Shown: in pieces, positions 54,124-63,678 of the stretch
How positions within the stretch are numbered: position 1 is the stretch's first letter
How the letters are laid out: every line of letters begins with the position of its first letter
DNA from: Mycolicibacterium aubagnense
GTDB taxonomy: Bacteria > Actinomycetota > Actinomycetes > Mycobacteriales > Mycobacteriaceae
Assembly: GCF_010730955.1 (NCBI RefSeq)
Contig: NZ_AP022578.1
Coordinates: 186,001-250,000, forward strand
Direction of reading: 5' to 3'
DNA length: 64,000 nt
Notes under the pieces: generated by a model
Told to the model about the DNA's origin: nothing
Databases searched by the model: none
Seen by the model: the letters and a program-made list of their open reading frames with translations, nothing else
Position numbers and translations under genes: made by a program

Positions 54124-55593
54124 GAGCCTGTCAAGTTTTCTGTGTAAATCGCCTGTCTGATTGTTCGTCTGAGTAGTTGTTGTGGTGCTTACAGATAGCG
54201 TTCGATGCGCTCTGGGTAAACCAGGGCGAGTTGTTCGAGTGCCTTCTTCCAGTTGGTGACCACCTGTCCTTCCACGAGGCGTCCGGGAGCTGTCCGGCCC
54301 TGCTTCTTGCCGCGCTCTTTGGCCCGCTGCGCGGCGCGTTTGTCTTCGATGTTGCAGATCGCCAGCCACAGCAATTTCACCACTGAGGCATCGTTGGGGA
54401 ACTGGCCGCGGTTCTTGATGATCTTGCGCAGTTGATAGTTCAGCGACTCGATCGAGTTGGTCGTGTAGATCACCCGGCGCAGCTCGGGCGGGAACGCCAG
54501 AAACGGGATGAACTGTTCCCACGCGCGTTCGAAAACCATAGTCACCGTGGGGTTTTTCTTCCCCAGCTCCGATGCGGTGAACGCGTCCAACTCCACCTGT
54601 GCAGCCTCGGCATTGGGTGCGGTGTAGATCGGCTTGAGGGCGGCGGCCACCGCCTTACGATCGGCGTAGGACACGAACCGCAGTGCGTTGCGGATCAGAT
54701 GCACCACACAGGTCTGCACCGCGGCCTGCGACCAGGTCGCCGCGATGGCCTCGGGGAACCCCGTCAGCCCGTCGCAGCACACGATCAGCACGTCCTTGAC
54801 ACCCCGGTTGGCCAGGTCCGCGCATACCGACGCCCAGAACGAGGCGCCCTCGTTGGGCTGGACCCAAATCCCCAGAACATGCTTGACCCGGCCATATCCA
54901 CGCCGACCGCGATATGGGCGGCCTTGTTGCGGGTGTGCCCGCCGTCTTTGACCTTCACGATCAGTGCGTCAAGGTAGATCACCGGATACAACGGCTCCAG
55001 CGGCCGACGCTGCCACGACAGGACCTCGTCGGAGATCTCGTCGACGATCTTGGAGATCGTCTCATGCGACACCTCGGTCCCAATCGTGGACTGAAGGTGA
55101 AATTGTATGTCCCGCAATGTCATTCCACCGGCATACAGGAGATGATCATGTCATCGAGCCCGCCGATCCGGCGCTGGCCTTTAGGTACCAGGGTCGGGGT
55201 GAACGAGCCGTCACGGTCTCGCGGCACCTCCAGAGGCACCGGGCCGGCCTCGGTGAGCACCGTCTTGGGCGAGGAGCCGTTGCGGGCGTTGGGCAGCACC
55301 CGGCCGGCCGGGTCGCCCTTCTCGTAGCCCAGATGGTCGGTCAGCTCGGCGGCCAGCCCGCGTTCGAGGGCCAGCTTGATCAGCCCGGGCAGCAGCCCGC
55401 CTTCACCGGTCAGCGCGACCTCACCAGTATCGACCTGCGCCAGCAGCTCATCGACCGCGCCCGATGCCCGAAGCGCCTCGGCCATCTCCACCGTGGACGC
55501 CGCCTCAACCAGCGCCGAATCCATGTTCTTGCCTGTCGTCACGTCCTGCGATCCTTCCGTTAACAGGACTTACACAGACCATTTGACACGCCC
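54124..55593 (-). mobile_element. IS256-family element inside IS3, with 8-bp target duplication
   Basis: The element begins GAGCCTGTCAAGTTTTCTG at 54124 and ends in the inverted counterpart (other strand GGGCGTGTCAAATGGTCTG) at 55593. TTGGTCCA occurs directly at 54116-54123 and 55594-55601, the 8-bp duplication typical of IS256. This dates it as the later insertion. Confidence 0.88.
54189..55542 (-). pseudogene. IS256-family transposase with two frameshifts
   Basis: Three frames together make one transposase. 55542-55120 holds the N-terminal part ending GGLDDMIIS. After a shift near 55125, 55123-54785 holds LRDIQFHLQSTIGTEVSHETI and IYLDALIVKVKDG (first Asp). After another shift near 54850, 54791-54189 holds LIVCCDGLTGFPEAI (second Asp) to the end ERIERYL. 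It is inactive as read. The clean target duplication implies it was active when it inserted, so the shifts are recent or are sequencing errors. Confidence 0.8.
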
Positions 55594-55951
55594 TTGGTCC
55601 ATCACTCCGATGCCGGCAGCCAGTACACCTCACTGGCGTTCACTGACGCACTACGCGACTCTGGCATCGCCGGGTCCATCGGTTCGATCGGTGATGCCCT
55701 CGACAACGCGTTGATGGAATCAGCGATCGGACTCTACAAAACCGAACTGATCGACCGCGACCAATCCTGGACCGGCCGGGCCGAAGTCGAACGCGAAACA
55801 GCCACCTGGGTGCATTGGTACAACACCACCCGCTTGCACTCTTCGCTCGGCTATCTCTCGCCGACTGCCTACGAAAACGGCTACCGTGACACCGTCACCG
55901 CCGTACCGGAGGTGGCCTAACTAAGGTCTCCATCCAGACCAGGACGCTTCA

Positions 55952-56196
55952 CTCAAACAGCCATGGTCCTGGGCCAGGGCGCCCGTGATGCCGGGGCGGT
56001 GCGCGAGGAAATAGATGACCGCACCCCCGGCGTGGGCTACGTGATGATCGACGGCGCCGCACAACCTACGCGGGTGCGGGCGTTCCACGTCACTGATCCT
56101 GACATCGCCGCACTGGTCCGCTCGTTTCGTGCACCCGGGCCGCGTCGACGCACCGCGACGGGCAACGACAGCACCGGCACCGAGGACCAGGGGTAA
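55952..56196 (+). pseudogene. FtsK/TraB-type DNA translocase, C-terminal fragment
   Basis: The frame (ATG 55963: VLGQGARDAGAVREEI, PGVGYVMIDGAAQPTRVRAF) matches the C-terminal end of the FtsK-like conjugative translocases of actinobacterial AICEs such as TraSA of pSAM2. The ATPase body is missing, replaced by the IS3 element. It is followed 3 bp later by the Rep remnant, the usual order of such elements. Confidence 0.55.
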
Positions 56197-56199
56197 ACG

Positions 56200-57650
56200 A
56201 TGGCCACCGCCGCGGCGTCATCGACTGGACAGGATCGGTAACCGGCGATCACGCTGCCGGGTATCCCCACAACGCCCGGCACCGTCCTGGACGTCGATAC
56301 GGTGATCAGCCAGATGGTGCGGCGCGCCTCCACAGTAGGGTTCGATCAGTGGTGGCGGCGCGCCGAATCAGTCGGGTTCTGCGCCCACCCCATCCAACTG
56401 GCCGGTGTCGACCGCTTCGGGCGTGCGCAGGTGGCGTGGACCCGCTGCAACAATCGCCGTGCCCACATCTGCCCATCGTGTTCGGATCTCTATGCCCGGG
56501 ACACCTGGCAGCTGGTGCATGCCGGCGCCGCCGGTGGCCACCACAACGTCCCGCCAGCGTCAGTGTCCGCCCGCAGGTGTTTCTGACGTTGACTGCGCCT
56601 GGCTTCGGCGCCGTGCATGGCGCCACACCGGCCAGCCCGAACGGTGCATCCATGGGAAACTGTTGTCGTGCAACCACATTCACGACCACACTGATCCACT
56701 TGTCGGCCAGCCCTTGTGCGGACCCTGCTACGACTACCTGTCCCACGTGCTGTTTTTCAGCTGGCACCTGCCCGAACCGTGGCGGCGCTTTACGATCGCC
56801 CTGCGCCGCGCCGTTCGGCAGGAACTGAAGGTCCTAGGTTGTGATCTGGATTCGGTGCGCGTCAGTTTCGTCAAAGTCGTCGAAAAGCAAGCTCGCGCCG
56901 TCCCGCACATCCACGCTCTCATTCGCCTCGACCCGCCAACGACGAGACCACGGCATCGCGATCACCGTCCCGAACCCGCACCGGGCAGTTGCTGGTCACA
57001 CCATTCACACTCCCGGCGATGAGGACACTGCTGCCGCGGTTGCCGTGCGGTTCGGCACTCAGATCGACACTCAATCGCTGACTGCCGAATCATCGGTCAT
57101 CCACGATGCTTCAAATGCCGGCCTGGCCAGCGGGTTTTCTGCGCGCCGCGTGGCCTGCTACCTCGCCAAATACGTCACCAAGAGCCTGCAGGACTTCGGG
57201 ATAGCCGCCCGCCGCCTGTCCACCGAAGCCATTGCCGCCCTTGATGTTACCGAGCACACCCGGTCTATTCTGTTCGCGATTGCTGCTCTTGATCACCACG
57301 CCGTCACCGATGCCGCGCGCGAGTCGCCATGGACCGGGATAGGCCGGTGGCTACACACCCTGGGCTACCGCGGCCACATCACCACCAAATCTCGCCACTA
57401 CTCGACCACCATGACAGCACTACGTGTCCACCGCGCTGAATGGACCGCAACCAAGACGCCAAAACCGCAGCAGCGCAACATGATCAGATGGATACCGCGG
57501 ACCAGATTGGATGGGAAATCGATCGCGCTGGTCATGCTACGACAGGCGACCGAGTCCTGGCTGTTTCGGCCAGCCTGCGACATATCAAGACCAGGCGCAC
57601 CGGATTGGTGGAGGTCCGTGACCAGCAATCGGATCGACCAAGGCGCCGTG
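56200..57650 (+). pseudogene. RepSA-like replication initiator, decayed
   Basis: ATG 56200 opens the gene, but an in-frame TAA at 56239 and at least three frameshifts (near 56570, 56620 and 56935) break it. Readable blocks in order: VGFDQWWRRAESVGFCAHP, a cysteine pair (HICPSCSDLYARDTW), VFLTLTAPGFGAVH, QPERCIHGKLLSC, HIHALIRLD (His-hydrophobic-His motif of rolling-circle initiators), SARRVACYLAKYVTKSLQD and TKSRHYSTTMTALR. These follow the RepSA-type initiator of pSAM2-like elements. Not functional as read. Confidence 0.65.
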
Positions 57651-57848
57651 ATGATTGACAACTCCAACACCGCGCACCCGCACTCCGAAGGCGGCGACCA
57701 AGTCAGTGCTCGGATTTTGTCAGAGGGAGGTGCTGAAATCGTGGTGCCCGAAGACTATGTCCTCCCGTGCGAAGCTAACCGCGCCCTGATCCGCGTAATA
57801 CTGGCTATACGGGACCGGACGCTCGGAGGAGACAGGGGAGTCGCGTGA
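57651..57848 (+). CDS. Small acidic protein before the recombinase
   Basis: ATG 57651 in the last Rep frame gives 65 residues. The stop overlaps the recombinase GTG start (57845-57848), suggesting translational coupling. In AICEs this place is taken by an excisionase, but I see no clear HTH (VPEDYVLPCEANRALIRVI), so the role is open. It could also just be the Rep C-terminus. Confidence 0.4.
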   Translation: MIDNSNTAHPHSEGGDQVSARILSEGGAEIVVPEDYVLPCEANRALIRVILAIRDRTLGGDRGVA

Positions 57849-59461
57849 GCATGAGGTTCGCCTTTTATGGCCGAGTAAGCACCGAGGACGCTCAAGATCG
57901 AGAGGCGAGCCGTAGTTGGCAGAAGCGACGGGCAGTCGATCTGATCGCTCCGCACGGGGGCGCAATCGTCACTGATTACTTCGATATCGGACAGAGTCGT
58001 TCTCTCCCGTGGAAGCGCAGGCCCGAGGCCTCGCGACTCCTCGCTGATGTCACGACCAGAGACCGCGGCTTCGATGCTGTAGTGATCGGGGAACCGGCCC
58101 GTGCCTTCTATGGGCCGCAGTTCGCCCTCACCTTCCCGGTGCTCACGCACTACGGCGTCGGCCTATGGGTGCCGGCGGTTGGCGGCGCGGTTGCCCCCGG
58201 CTCCGAAGCGCACGACTTGGTGATGACGCTTTTCGGCGGGATGAGCAAGGGCGAGCGTGCGCGAATCCAGATGCGCGTCCGTACGGCGATGTCCGCTCTC
58301 GCGCAGGACACGTCCCGATATCTCGGTGGTCGACCACCGTACGGCTACCGGCTCGTCGACGCCAGCCCGCACCCGAACCCTGCAAAAGCGAATCTTGGCC
58401 AGCGGCTTCACCGCCTCGAACGCGACCCGGTGACCGCTCCGATCGTCGAGCGGATCTACCGAATGTACGCCGATGGGGCTGGCCTGCGGTACATCGCGCA
58501 GCAGCTCACCGATGATGGCGTACCGTCGCCGAGCCAGTATGACCCGGCCCGGAATAGTCATCGCGATCCGCGTGGATGGTCCCATTCAGCGATCCGCGCG
58601 ATTCTCGACAACCCTGCCTATCGGGTGTCCGCGTATGGGGCAAGCAGGAGAAATACGAGGTGCTGGTCGACCCCGATGACGTCGCCGCTGGGTATGCCAC
58701 GCGAATGCGATGGCGGAACCATGGGGACTGGATCACCCCCGACCGGCGGACGCACGCGGCCTTGGTTTCCGATGAACTGGCAGAAGCTGTTCGTCTTCGG
58801 ATACAGAGCCGGCGGGGTCCAGGTCTTGTATGCAGCAGAGAATCGACCGTGCCGTACGCGCTGCGTGGGCTGCTCTACTGCGCCGCGTGCGGCCGGCGTA
58901 TGCAGGGCGCAGCGCGTCCAGGAAAGCAAACAACGCGCATTCTCTATCGCTGCGAGTTTGGTAAGTCGCGTTCGGTACCTGTCGATCTGAGCGATCACCC
59001 GCGCAGTGTCTACCTCCGTAAGGACGTGTTGACGCCTCGGCTCGATAACTGGATCGCCAGTCTTGCAAATCCTGACGACCTGGCGCGGGGGCAGGACATT
59101 GACCCAACTGCAGGGACCGGCTACGCCGCTCTGCAGCGCTAACTAGGTGAAGTGAATCACAAGATCGCTGCCTTGGTCAGCGCGGTGGAATCTGGTGTGG
59201 CCGTTGAGGATTTGACGGCTGCGTTACGGCGTCGCACCGCTGAACGTGACGAGCTAAGGGCCAGCCTTGAGCGAACTGAGCTGCCAAACGTCCTGTCGGC
59301 AACACAGATCAGCGAGATAGTCGAAGCGCTAGGTGGTTTATCTGCCGTACTTGGTGAGGCGACCGGGGCCGAACGCGCCGAGGTGTACGCGAGCTTGGGC
59401 CTGCGTCTTGATTACGACCCGCATCTTCAGCGAGTCACGGCGACTGCCGACTTAAGTCGTG
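57845..59461 (+). pseudogene. Large serine recombinase (integrase), broken
   Basis: GTG 57845 opens a phiC31-type recombinase: catalytic domain FAFYGRVSTEDAQ (Ser14), GMSKGERARIQMRVR, then the recombinase domain GGRPPYGYRLVD and a zinc-ribbon region (LLYCAACGRRMQG, YRCEFG). A one-base shift near 58625 moves to another frame (KQEKYEVLVDPDDV) and an in-frame TAA at 59140 precedes the coiled-coil tail (NHKIAALVSAVESG). The full chain would be about 540 residues. It was probably the integrase of the AICE-like remnant. Confidence 0.78.
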
Positions 59462-59817
59462 TCGCCCGACGTGTCCGAGGGCGTTGTTGTCGGGGATGTC
59501 GGTCCAGCGTTGGTCGTTGGCTCTCCACATGCGGTCGCATTGGTCGCATTGATGGCGGAAGTGCGCGAGGTACGCCAGCGCAACGTAGAAGAGCCGATCA
59601 CTGAATGCGGGGATGCGGCCGGCGATGACGGAGTTTGGTTGTTGTTGTAGGGATGGGGCCAGGTGATGATCGAGACGGTCAGAAACACCACTTCGGTGTT
59701 GCGCGCGTTCGGGTTTTCGCCGGGCACCATCAGCGGCGGGATGCGCGTAGTCGACAGCGGCGATCCCATCGGCGTGGTCAGGTGCGCCCGCAGGGCATCG
59801 GTTGCCGGCGTGTGCAT
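59435..59817 (-). pseudogene. Hypothetical protein of the transfer region, probable frameshift
   Basis: ATG 59817 has CAAGGAG 9 bases upstream on the - strand. The first 60 residues (MHTPATDALRAHLTTP ... EVVFLTVSIITWPHPYNN) look coding. At a CAA/ACA repeat near 59640 the frame appears to shift, since the continuation RIPAFSDRLFYVALAYLAHF and CDQCDRMWRANDQRW in the next frame is protein-like while the original frame becomes Thr/Ser/Pro-rich. It ends at about 59435, abutting the serine recombinase tail. Function unknown. Confidence 0.45.
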
Positions 59818-59870
59818 GTGCTGACTCTCCTTGCGGTACTGCAGGGTTTGCCGTGGCGTCCCGGGTATGG

Positions 59871-60182
59871 TCACGATCCCTTGTCCTGCTTGCGTGTTCG
59901 GCATTTGTGGCCGGTTGACGGCATCGGTTCAAAGCAGGTCTGGCGTCGCGGCGAGCAGGACAAGTGGCGGATGCCTTGTCCGCAGGTCACCGGCTGTCCG
60001 CATTCGGTGCACGCCGGCCATCGGGTCGCCGGTGGCGCGAAAGATGTTGGACGTCCTAGTGGTAGCGGCAGGGGACCGTCGGCGGGCACGATGCGTTCGG
60101 CGGGTCCGCTGGCTGCCGGGAGTGTTCCGGGTGTCGCCCGGCTCTCCGTAGGGGCTTGATGCGTGGTGACAGGTGCAGTCAT
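59871..60182 (-). CDS. Small cysteine-containing protein
   Basis: ATG 60182 gives 103 residues. A long Pro/Ala-rich N-terminal half is followed by CTECGQPVTCGQGIRHLSC and further cysteines, a probable zinc ribbon. It is 41 bp after the membrane-protein gene on the same strand. Not recognised as a known family. Confidence 0.5.
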   Translation of the reverse strand: MTAPVTTHQAPTESRATPGTLPAASGPAERIVPADGPLPLPLGRPTSFAPPATRWPACTECGQPVTCGQGIRHLSCSPRRQTCFEPMPSTGHKCRTRKQDKGS

Positions 60183-60223
60183 GGTGTGGTGCACAGCCTT
60201 TCGCAGCCCCAACGGGAGCGTCG

Positions 60224-61057
60224 TTAGCGTTCGGTCAGCGTGGTGGTGCCGGTGAACGGGTCGGTGTAGGTGGTGTCGTGCAGGTGGCTCGGGATGGTCA
60301 AGACCGCAGACAGCAGTGCGAAGAATGTCCAGACGGCCAACAGGGACGCGGCGCCGGTGCCGACGATCATGGGCCACCAGCGGATGGTGGGCGGCGTGCG
60401 GAATCGGTTGGTGGTCGAGGGGGATACGCGGCGGCGCGGCGGCGGGGCTGGACTGGGGTCCAAGATGGTGACCATCGGTGCATGGGTGTCGGCGCCGAGG
60501 AACAGGGTGTCGTCGACGTCGCCGGCTTCGGGGGTGAGGGGCCACCAGTCGGACGAGCCATCAACGGCGAGCCAACCTTCGAGAAGGCCGTAGGCCGCGG
60601 CGGCCAGAAAGATCGCGGGCAGTTGTGCGACCAGCCAGGGGATCAGGATCGTGGCGGTGAGTGCGACCGAGGTGGGGTCGTAGAACGGCAGCGGAAGCGC
60701 GCAGGGGATGGAGGCCCAGATCAGGGCGGGGATGGGGTAGGCGCGTAGGCGTTCGGGAATGAGCCGGGTGAGTTGGTGGTAGAGGACTTTTCCGAGTGCC
60801 CAGCCGATCGGGGCGATGGCGGCGCAGACCAAGACCAGAACGATTTCTACGGCGCCCACGCCGCTGCCGTCGAGGCGGTAGATCAGCGGTGGGGTGATTT
60901 TGTCGTCGTGGGGATCGGGCCGTGCGCCGACTTCGCCGCGGACGCGGGCGCGGATTCGCTTACCGAGGAGCTCGGCGCGGCGGGTTTGAAACATGAAAAC
61001 GCCGGTGTGCGCGGCGATCCAGGCGCGGCGCTGGTCGTCGAAAACCTCAGCGGGCAT
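60224..61057 (-). CDS. Multi-pass membrane protein of the transfer region
   Basis: The 277-residue protein has about four hydrophobic segments: residues near 70-92, 105-120, 127-152 and 233-256. Between the last two lies a Pro-rich cytoplasmic-like part. The N terminus (residues 1-65) is basic. It overlaps the regulator gene upstream by 11 bp and is probably in one operon with it. I do not recognise the family. A role in the transfer apparatus is inferred from position. Confidence 0.6.
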   Translation of the reverse strand: MPAEVFDDQRRAWIAAHTGVFMFQTRRAELLGKRIRARVRGEVGARPDPHDDKITPPLIYRLDGSGVGAVEIVLVLVCAAIAPIGWALGKVLYHQLTRLIPERLRAYPIPALIWASIPCALPLPFYDPTSVALTATILIPWLVAQLPAIFLAAAAYGLLEGWLAVDGSSDWWPLTPEAGDVDDTLFLGADTHAPMVTILDPSPAPPPRRRVSPSTTNRFRTPPTIRWWPMIVGTGAASLLAVWTFFALLSAVLTIPSHLHDTTYTDPFTGTTTLTER

Positions 61058-61436
61058 TGACGTCGACCTCCTGCGGCGGCCGCATCTCGGCCAGCAGTTT
61101 GCGCACGTCGGTGAGGACTCCGACGCTCTGCTCGACGAGGTCTTCGCAGACTTTCAGGACGGTCTGGACGTGGGCGGCGTCGCTGCTGGCGCATACCGGT
61201 TCGCCGCCGTCGAGAATCGCCGCCGAGGTGCCTTCGGCCCATCCGAGGGCCTGGTCCAGGCGGGTCAGTGTGCGCGTGGACAGGGTGCGGTCGCCGGTGG
61301 TGGCTTTGTGCAGGGTGCTGCGGTCCGGCCCGCCGCGGCGGGCGAGCTCGATGCGGCTCATCCGCAGGGCGCCGATGCGGATGGATACGTAGTGATCGAG
61401 CCGGGCCGGCCCTGACGATGGAATCTTCACACCCAT
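61047..61436 (-). CDS. HTH regulator (XRE-like) of the transfer region
   Basis: ATG 61436 gives 129 residues. An AGGAGG lies unusually far upstream (15 bases), so the start could be slightly different. Residues about 22-70 form a lambda-repressor-like HTH (MSRIELARRGGPDRSTLHKATTGDRTL, residues 26-52), followed by a helical tail. Three repeats (61430-61518) cover its start and the divergent promoter, so autoregulation is likely. Confidence 0.65.
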   Translation of the reverse strand: MGVKIPSSGPARLDHYVSIRIGALRMSRIELARRGGPDRSTLHKATTGDRTLSTRTLTRLDQALGWAEGTSAAILDGGEPVCASSDAAHVQTVLKVCEDLVEQSVGVLTDVRKLLAEMRPPQEVDVNAR

Positions 61437-61518
61437 GAAGCTACCTATTTTCCTCCTAATTCGTCTATCAATGTCGACATATTCACCCATAAACGTCTAC
61501 TGTCACCCATGAAGCTAC
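61430..61518. promoter_or_regulatory. Triple direct repeat between divergent transfer operons
   Basis: CACCCATGAAGCTAC at 61430-61444 and 61504-61518 are identical 15-mers. CACCCATAAACGTCTAC at 61484-61500 is a related third copy, exactly 20 bp from the last. They lie between the regulator and the + strand transfer genes. They look like operator or iteron units for the adjacent HTH protein. Confidence 0.65.
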
Positions 61519-61584
61519 TCATGTCCGGGTTTCGTCGGTAGGACACGAGCGCCGGAGTAGACCAGGAAAGGCAGGGAAACCGTC

Positions 61585-61773
61585 ATGAAGACGTTGATGG
61601 CGGCCGGGGCGGTTCTCGCCAGTGCCGTTGTGTTGTTGCTGAGCATCGTTGCGGCGCTGATCGCCGTGGTGGTGGACGCCATCGTCAAGCTGTTGCCGCT
61701 GATCGTGCTGGTCTTGGTCGCGGTGGCGGTGGTGCACTGGCGGCGGGGCCGAAAAGCAGCAGTGCGCCGATGA
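61585..61773 (+). CDS. Small membrane protein
   Basis: This 62-residue protein is almost entirely hydrophobic from residue 4 to 50 with a basic C-terminal tail (HWRRGRKAAVRR), fitting one or two membrane helices. GGAAAGGCAGGG lies upstream. It is the first + strand gene after the repeated operator. Confidence 0.55.
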   Translation: MKTLMAAGAVLASAVVLLLSIVAALIAVVVDAIVKLLPLIVLVLVAVAVVHWRRGRKAAVRR

Positions 61774-61775
61774 TG

Positions 61776-62045
61776 CCCGGCTGCGCACCCAGTGGTCCCG
61801 AATCACCACTGAGCCTGCGGTGGCTCGTCCGGCGGTACCGCTGCCGGTCCGAAGCGCACCTCGCGGGCGGTGTACCTGGTGCGCGGAGACGACAGCGGTT
61901 TGAGCAGCGGCCGCGAGGACGGCTACGTGAAAGTGGCCGCCGCCCAGCTGCCCCCGGCTCGCGATGCCCACGCTCCTGCGCGACGTACAGCGCGGCCGAC
62001 CTCGGGGCGCGTACACCGGCGCGCGGTGCGGAGGGCTCGGCCGTG
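61776..62045 (+). pseudogene. Possible small gene with frameshift
   Basis: The frame just after the small membrane protein reads DARLRTQWSRITTEP, and after a one-base shift near 61870 VYLVRGDDSGLSSGREDGYVKVAAAQLPP to a TGA at 62043-62045 that overlaps the next GTG start. The overlap and composition suggest a real small gene, but no intact frame with a start exists here. Confidence 0.35.
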
Positions 62046-63128
62046 AGCATTGGTAGTGATAAGGACTGGCTACGTTCGATCGGCGTCAGCACCGCGGCTG
62101 AACGCAACCTGGACCCGGTGGACCTTGATGATGACGAGGCCGACCACGAACTACCGGCAGCGCCGACGCCAACCCCACCCTCGGCAGCGGCTGATCCCGA
62201 GGACGGCGCGCCCACGATCGGGGACTCCAGCGAGCCGGCTGGCGCGCGGCCCGATCAGGGTGAGCCAGCGCCGGCCGATGTCGCAGACCGTGCGGGGGTG
62301 GCAGCCAACGGTGAAGCTGCACCGGGCAATTCAGATGATTCCGGCAATGATCCGGAACGCCGGTCGTGGCGCTTCAACCCCTGGGTCGCTGCGGTCTCAC
62401 TCGGGGCCGTCGCCGCGTGCACGCTAGTGACCTGGGGCGTGACCGTGCTGACCTCTACGCCGGCGCCGCCCCCGTCTCGCCCTCAGGCCGCAGCGCGCAT
62501 GCCGGTTCAGCAAGTGCCGCCGCCACCGACCGGCGCCAATCCGGCATCGGCCGACGCGCCGATTCCGTTCACTGCAAGCGCAGACTGCCCGGTCGGGTCG
62601 ACGTCGGCCAACAGCCTCTCCGACCCTCAGGCCCTGGCCCCGTGGATTTGCGTGCGTCCTGTTGACGGGCAAGTCGTGCACATCGACCTGGGCCGGGACT
62701 ACGTGATCACGGCTGTGGCGATCGTGCCGGGCGCGGTCAAACCCGGCCCGGGCGACCAGGGCGACCCGTGGTTATTGCACCGCGTGGTGAGCCGATTGCA
62801 GTGGGGCTTCAACGATCTGCAGCAGACAACCAAACCGCAGGACACCGGCAACAAGCGCGGCGAGGTGGTCATGGCGATCCCGAGTGTTCACGCATCGGCG
62901 ATCACGGTCACGATTCAGCAGACCAGCCGACCGCCTGTAGCGGCACCGACCCCGACCGCACCGGCGGGCGCCCCGGGCGGGGGAATGCTGGGATCGATTC
63001 TTGGCTCACCGAACAGCGACAATCCCCCGCCGGCGACCACTGCCAATTCCGATCCGGATTCGCAGGACCCCAGCGGCGGCACGTTCGCCGTCAGCTCCAT
63101 CAAGATCATCGGACATAGGGCGAGCTGA
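62043..63128 (+). CDS. Membrane-anchored transfer protein with discoidin-like domain
   Basis: GTG 62043 gives 361 residues. A longer frame from 61770 begins with Arg/Ser-rich sequence typical of an out-of-frame read. Residues 1-105 are acidic and Pro/Ala-rich. One membrane helix lies near 110-135 (WVAAVSLGAVAACTLVTWG). The extracytoplasmic part (about 190-300) has a jelly-roll-like pattern (ICVRPVDGQVVHIDLGRDY, VITAVAIVPG) resembling F5/8-type C domains. The tail is Pro/Gly/Ser-rich. It probably belongs to the conjugation channel. The stop overlaps the next ATG. Confidence 0.65.
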   Translation: MSIGSDKDWLRSIGVSTAAERNLDPVDLDDDEADHELPAAPTPTPPSAAADPEDGAPTIGDSSEPAGARPDQGEPAPADVADRAGVAANGEAAPGNSDDSGNDPERRSWRFNPWVAAVSLGAVAACTLVTWGVTVLTSTPAPPPSRPQAAARMPVQQVPPPPTGANPASADAPIPFTASADCPVGSTSANSLSDPQALAPWICVRPVDGQVVHIDLGRDYVITAVAIVPGAVKPGPGDQGDPWLLHRVVSRLQWGFNDLQQTTKPQDTGNKRGEVVMAIPSVHASAITVTIQQTSRPPVAAPTPTAPAGAPGGGMLGSILGSPNSDNPPPATTANSDPDSQDPSGGTFAVSSIKIIGHRAS

Positions 63129-63678
63129 TGTCACCTATCACCAACACCTGGCGCAAGCGTCTGAGCACGGGGGGTCTCCTTACGCGCCGTACAGCGTTGG
63201 CCCTCTTGATCGGGTCGTCGTCGATCAACGGACTGCACATCGCCTGGAAGGCTGTGTTTCGGACCCACCGCTACCGGTAGCGGCCATCGCGCACACCGTC
63301 GACAGCCAAGCCGATCTGGCGAAGGCCTTCGCGATCGACTGTGTGACACGGTATTTGACGAGTAGCGCGGTCGATACCCAGAACCTGGGGCAGTGCTTTC
63401 CACGCCCGGAGAAGTTCACGCTGCCCACCACGCCGGCAGTGATCGTGTCCAATGCGGGGGCCTACGCCAACCCGTGGGGCCCGTCCTTGCCGCACGTCAC
63501 CACGTACGCGGTAGTGGTCGGGGTGACCGAGCAGGCGTATGCCACCGCACCCAGGGTACGCAACTACTTTCAGTTGTCGGTCGGGGTCTATGACCACGCC
63601 GCACCAATGGCTTTGGACAATCTGACCCCGATCGGGGCGCCCCCGACCGGGGTCAAGATTGAGCTGAACTACCGGTGA
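63128..63678 (+). pseudogene. TcpC-like conjugal transfer protein, frameshifted
   Basis: ATG 63128 overlaps the previous stop (TGATG). The first 45 residues (NTWRKRLSTGGLLTRRTALALLIGSSSING) give a basic start and a membrane helix. At about 63255 the frame must shift to continue as VAAIAHTVDSQADLAKAFAIDCVTRYLTSS to the stop at 63678. The NTF2-like alpha/beta pattern resembles TcpC, an assembly factor of Gram-positive conjugation systems. The single shift could be a sequencing error. Confidence 0.55.

Larger units (their letters stand above)
53574..55920 (+). pseudogene. IS3-family orfB, frameshifted and split by IS256
   Basis: The first part (53574 to about 53878) reads PSTYYAAKARGPVSD and MGRDQVARLMRICGI. 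A one-base loss near 53875 shifts to LIDRKWGAPTRPDQWWVADF, the first catalytic Asp region. The gene is then interrupted at 54123 and resumes at 55602 as HSDAGSQYTSLAFTD, ending at 55920. Without the insertion the codons GLV and HHSD join in frame across the target. Confidence 0.8.
53199..55951 (+). mobile_element. IS3-family element B, interrupted by IS256
   Basis: Ends TGAACCGTCCTGGGTCTGG (from 53199) and, on the other strand, TGAAGCGTCCTGGTCTGG (ending 55951) are matched inverted repeats. Removing the 1470-bp IS256 insertion and one target repeat restores a typical IS3 of about 1.28 kb. Flanks differ in nature (creatininase left, FtsK-like right) and no target duplication is present, so a deletion or recombination happened at this IS. 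Confidence 0.8.

Noticed and set aside
61430..61518. Repeats as a CRISPR array
   Set aside because: Only three units of 15-17 bp with unequal spacing (54 and 20 bp), and no cas genes.
61047..61773. Regulator and small membrane protein as toxin-antitoxin system
   Set aside because: They are divergently oriented and sit among transfer genes. The small protein resembles structural membrane proteins of conjugation operons.
61770..62042. N-terminal extension of the discoidin-like transfer protein from ATG 61770
   Set aside because: The extension is Arg/Ser/Pro-rich, and another frame in the same stretch reads more like protein and ends exactly at the GTG 62043 overlap.
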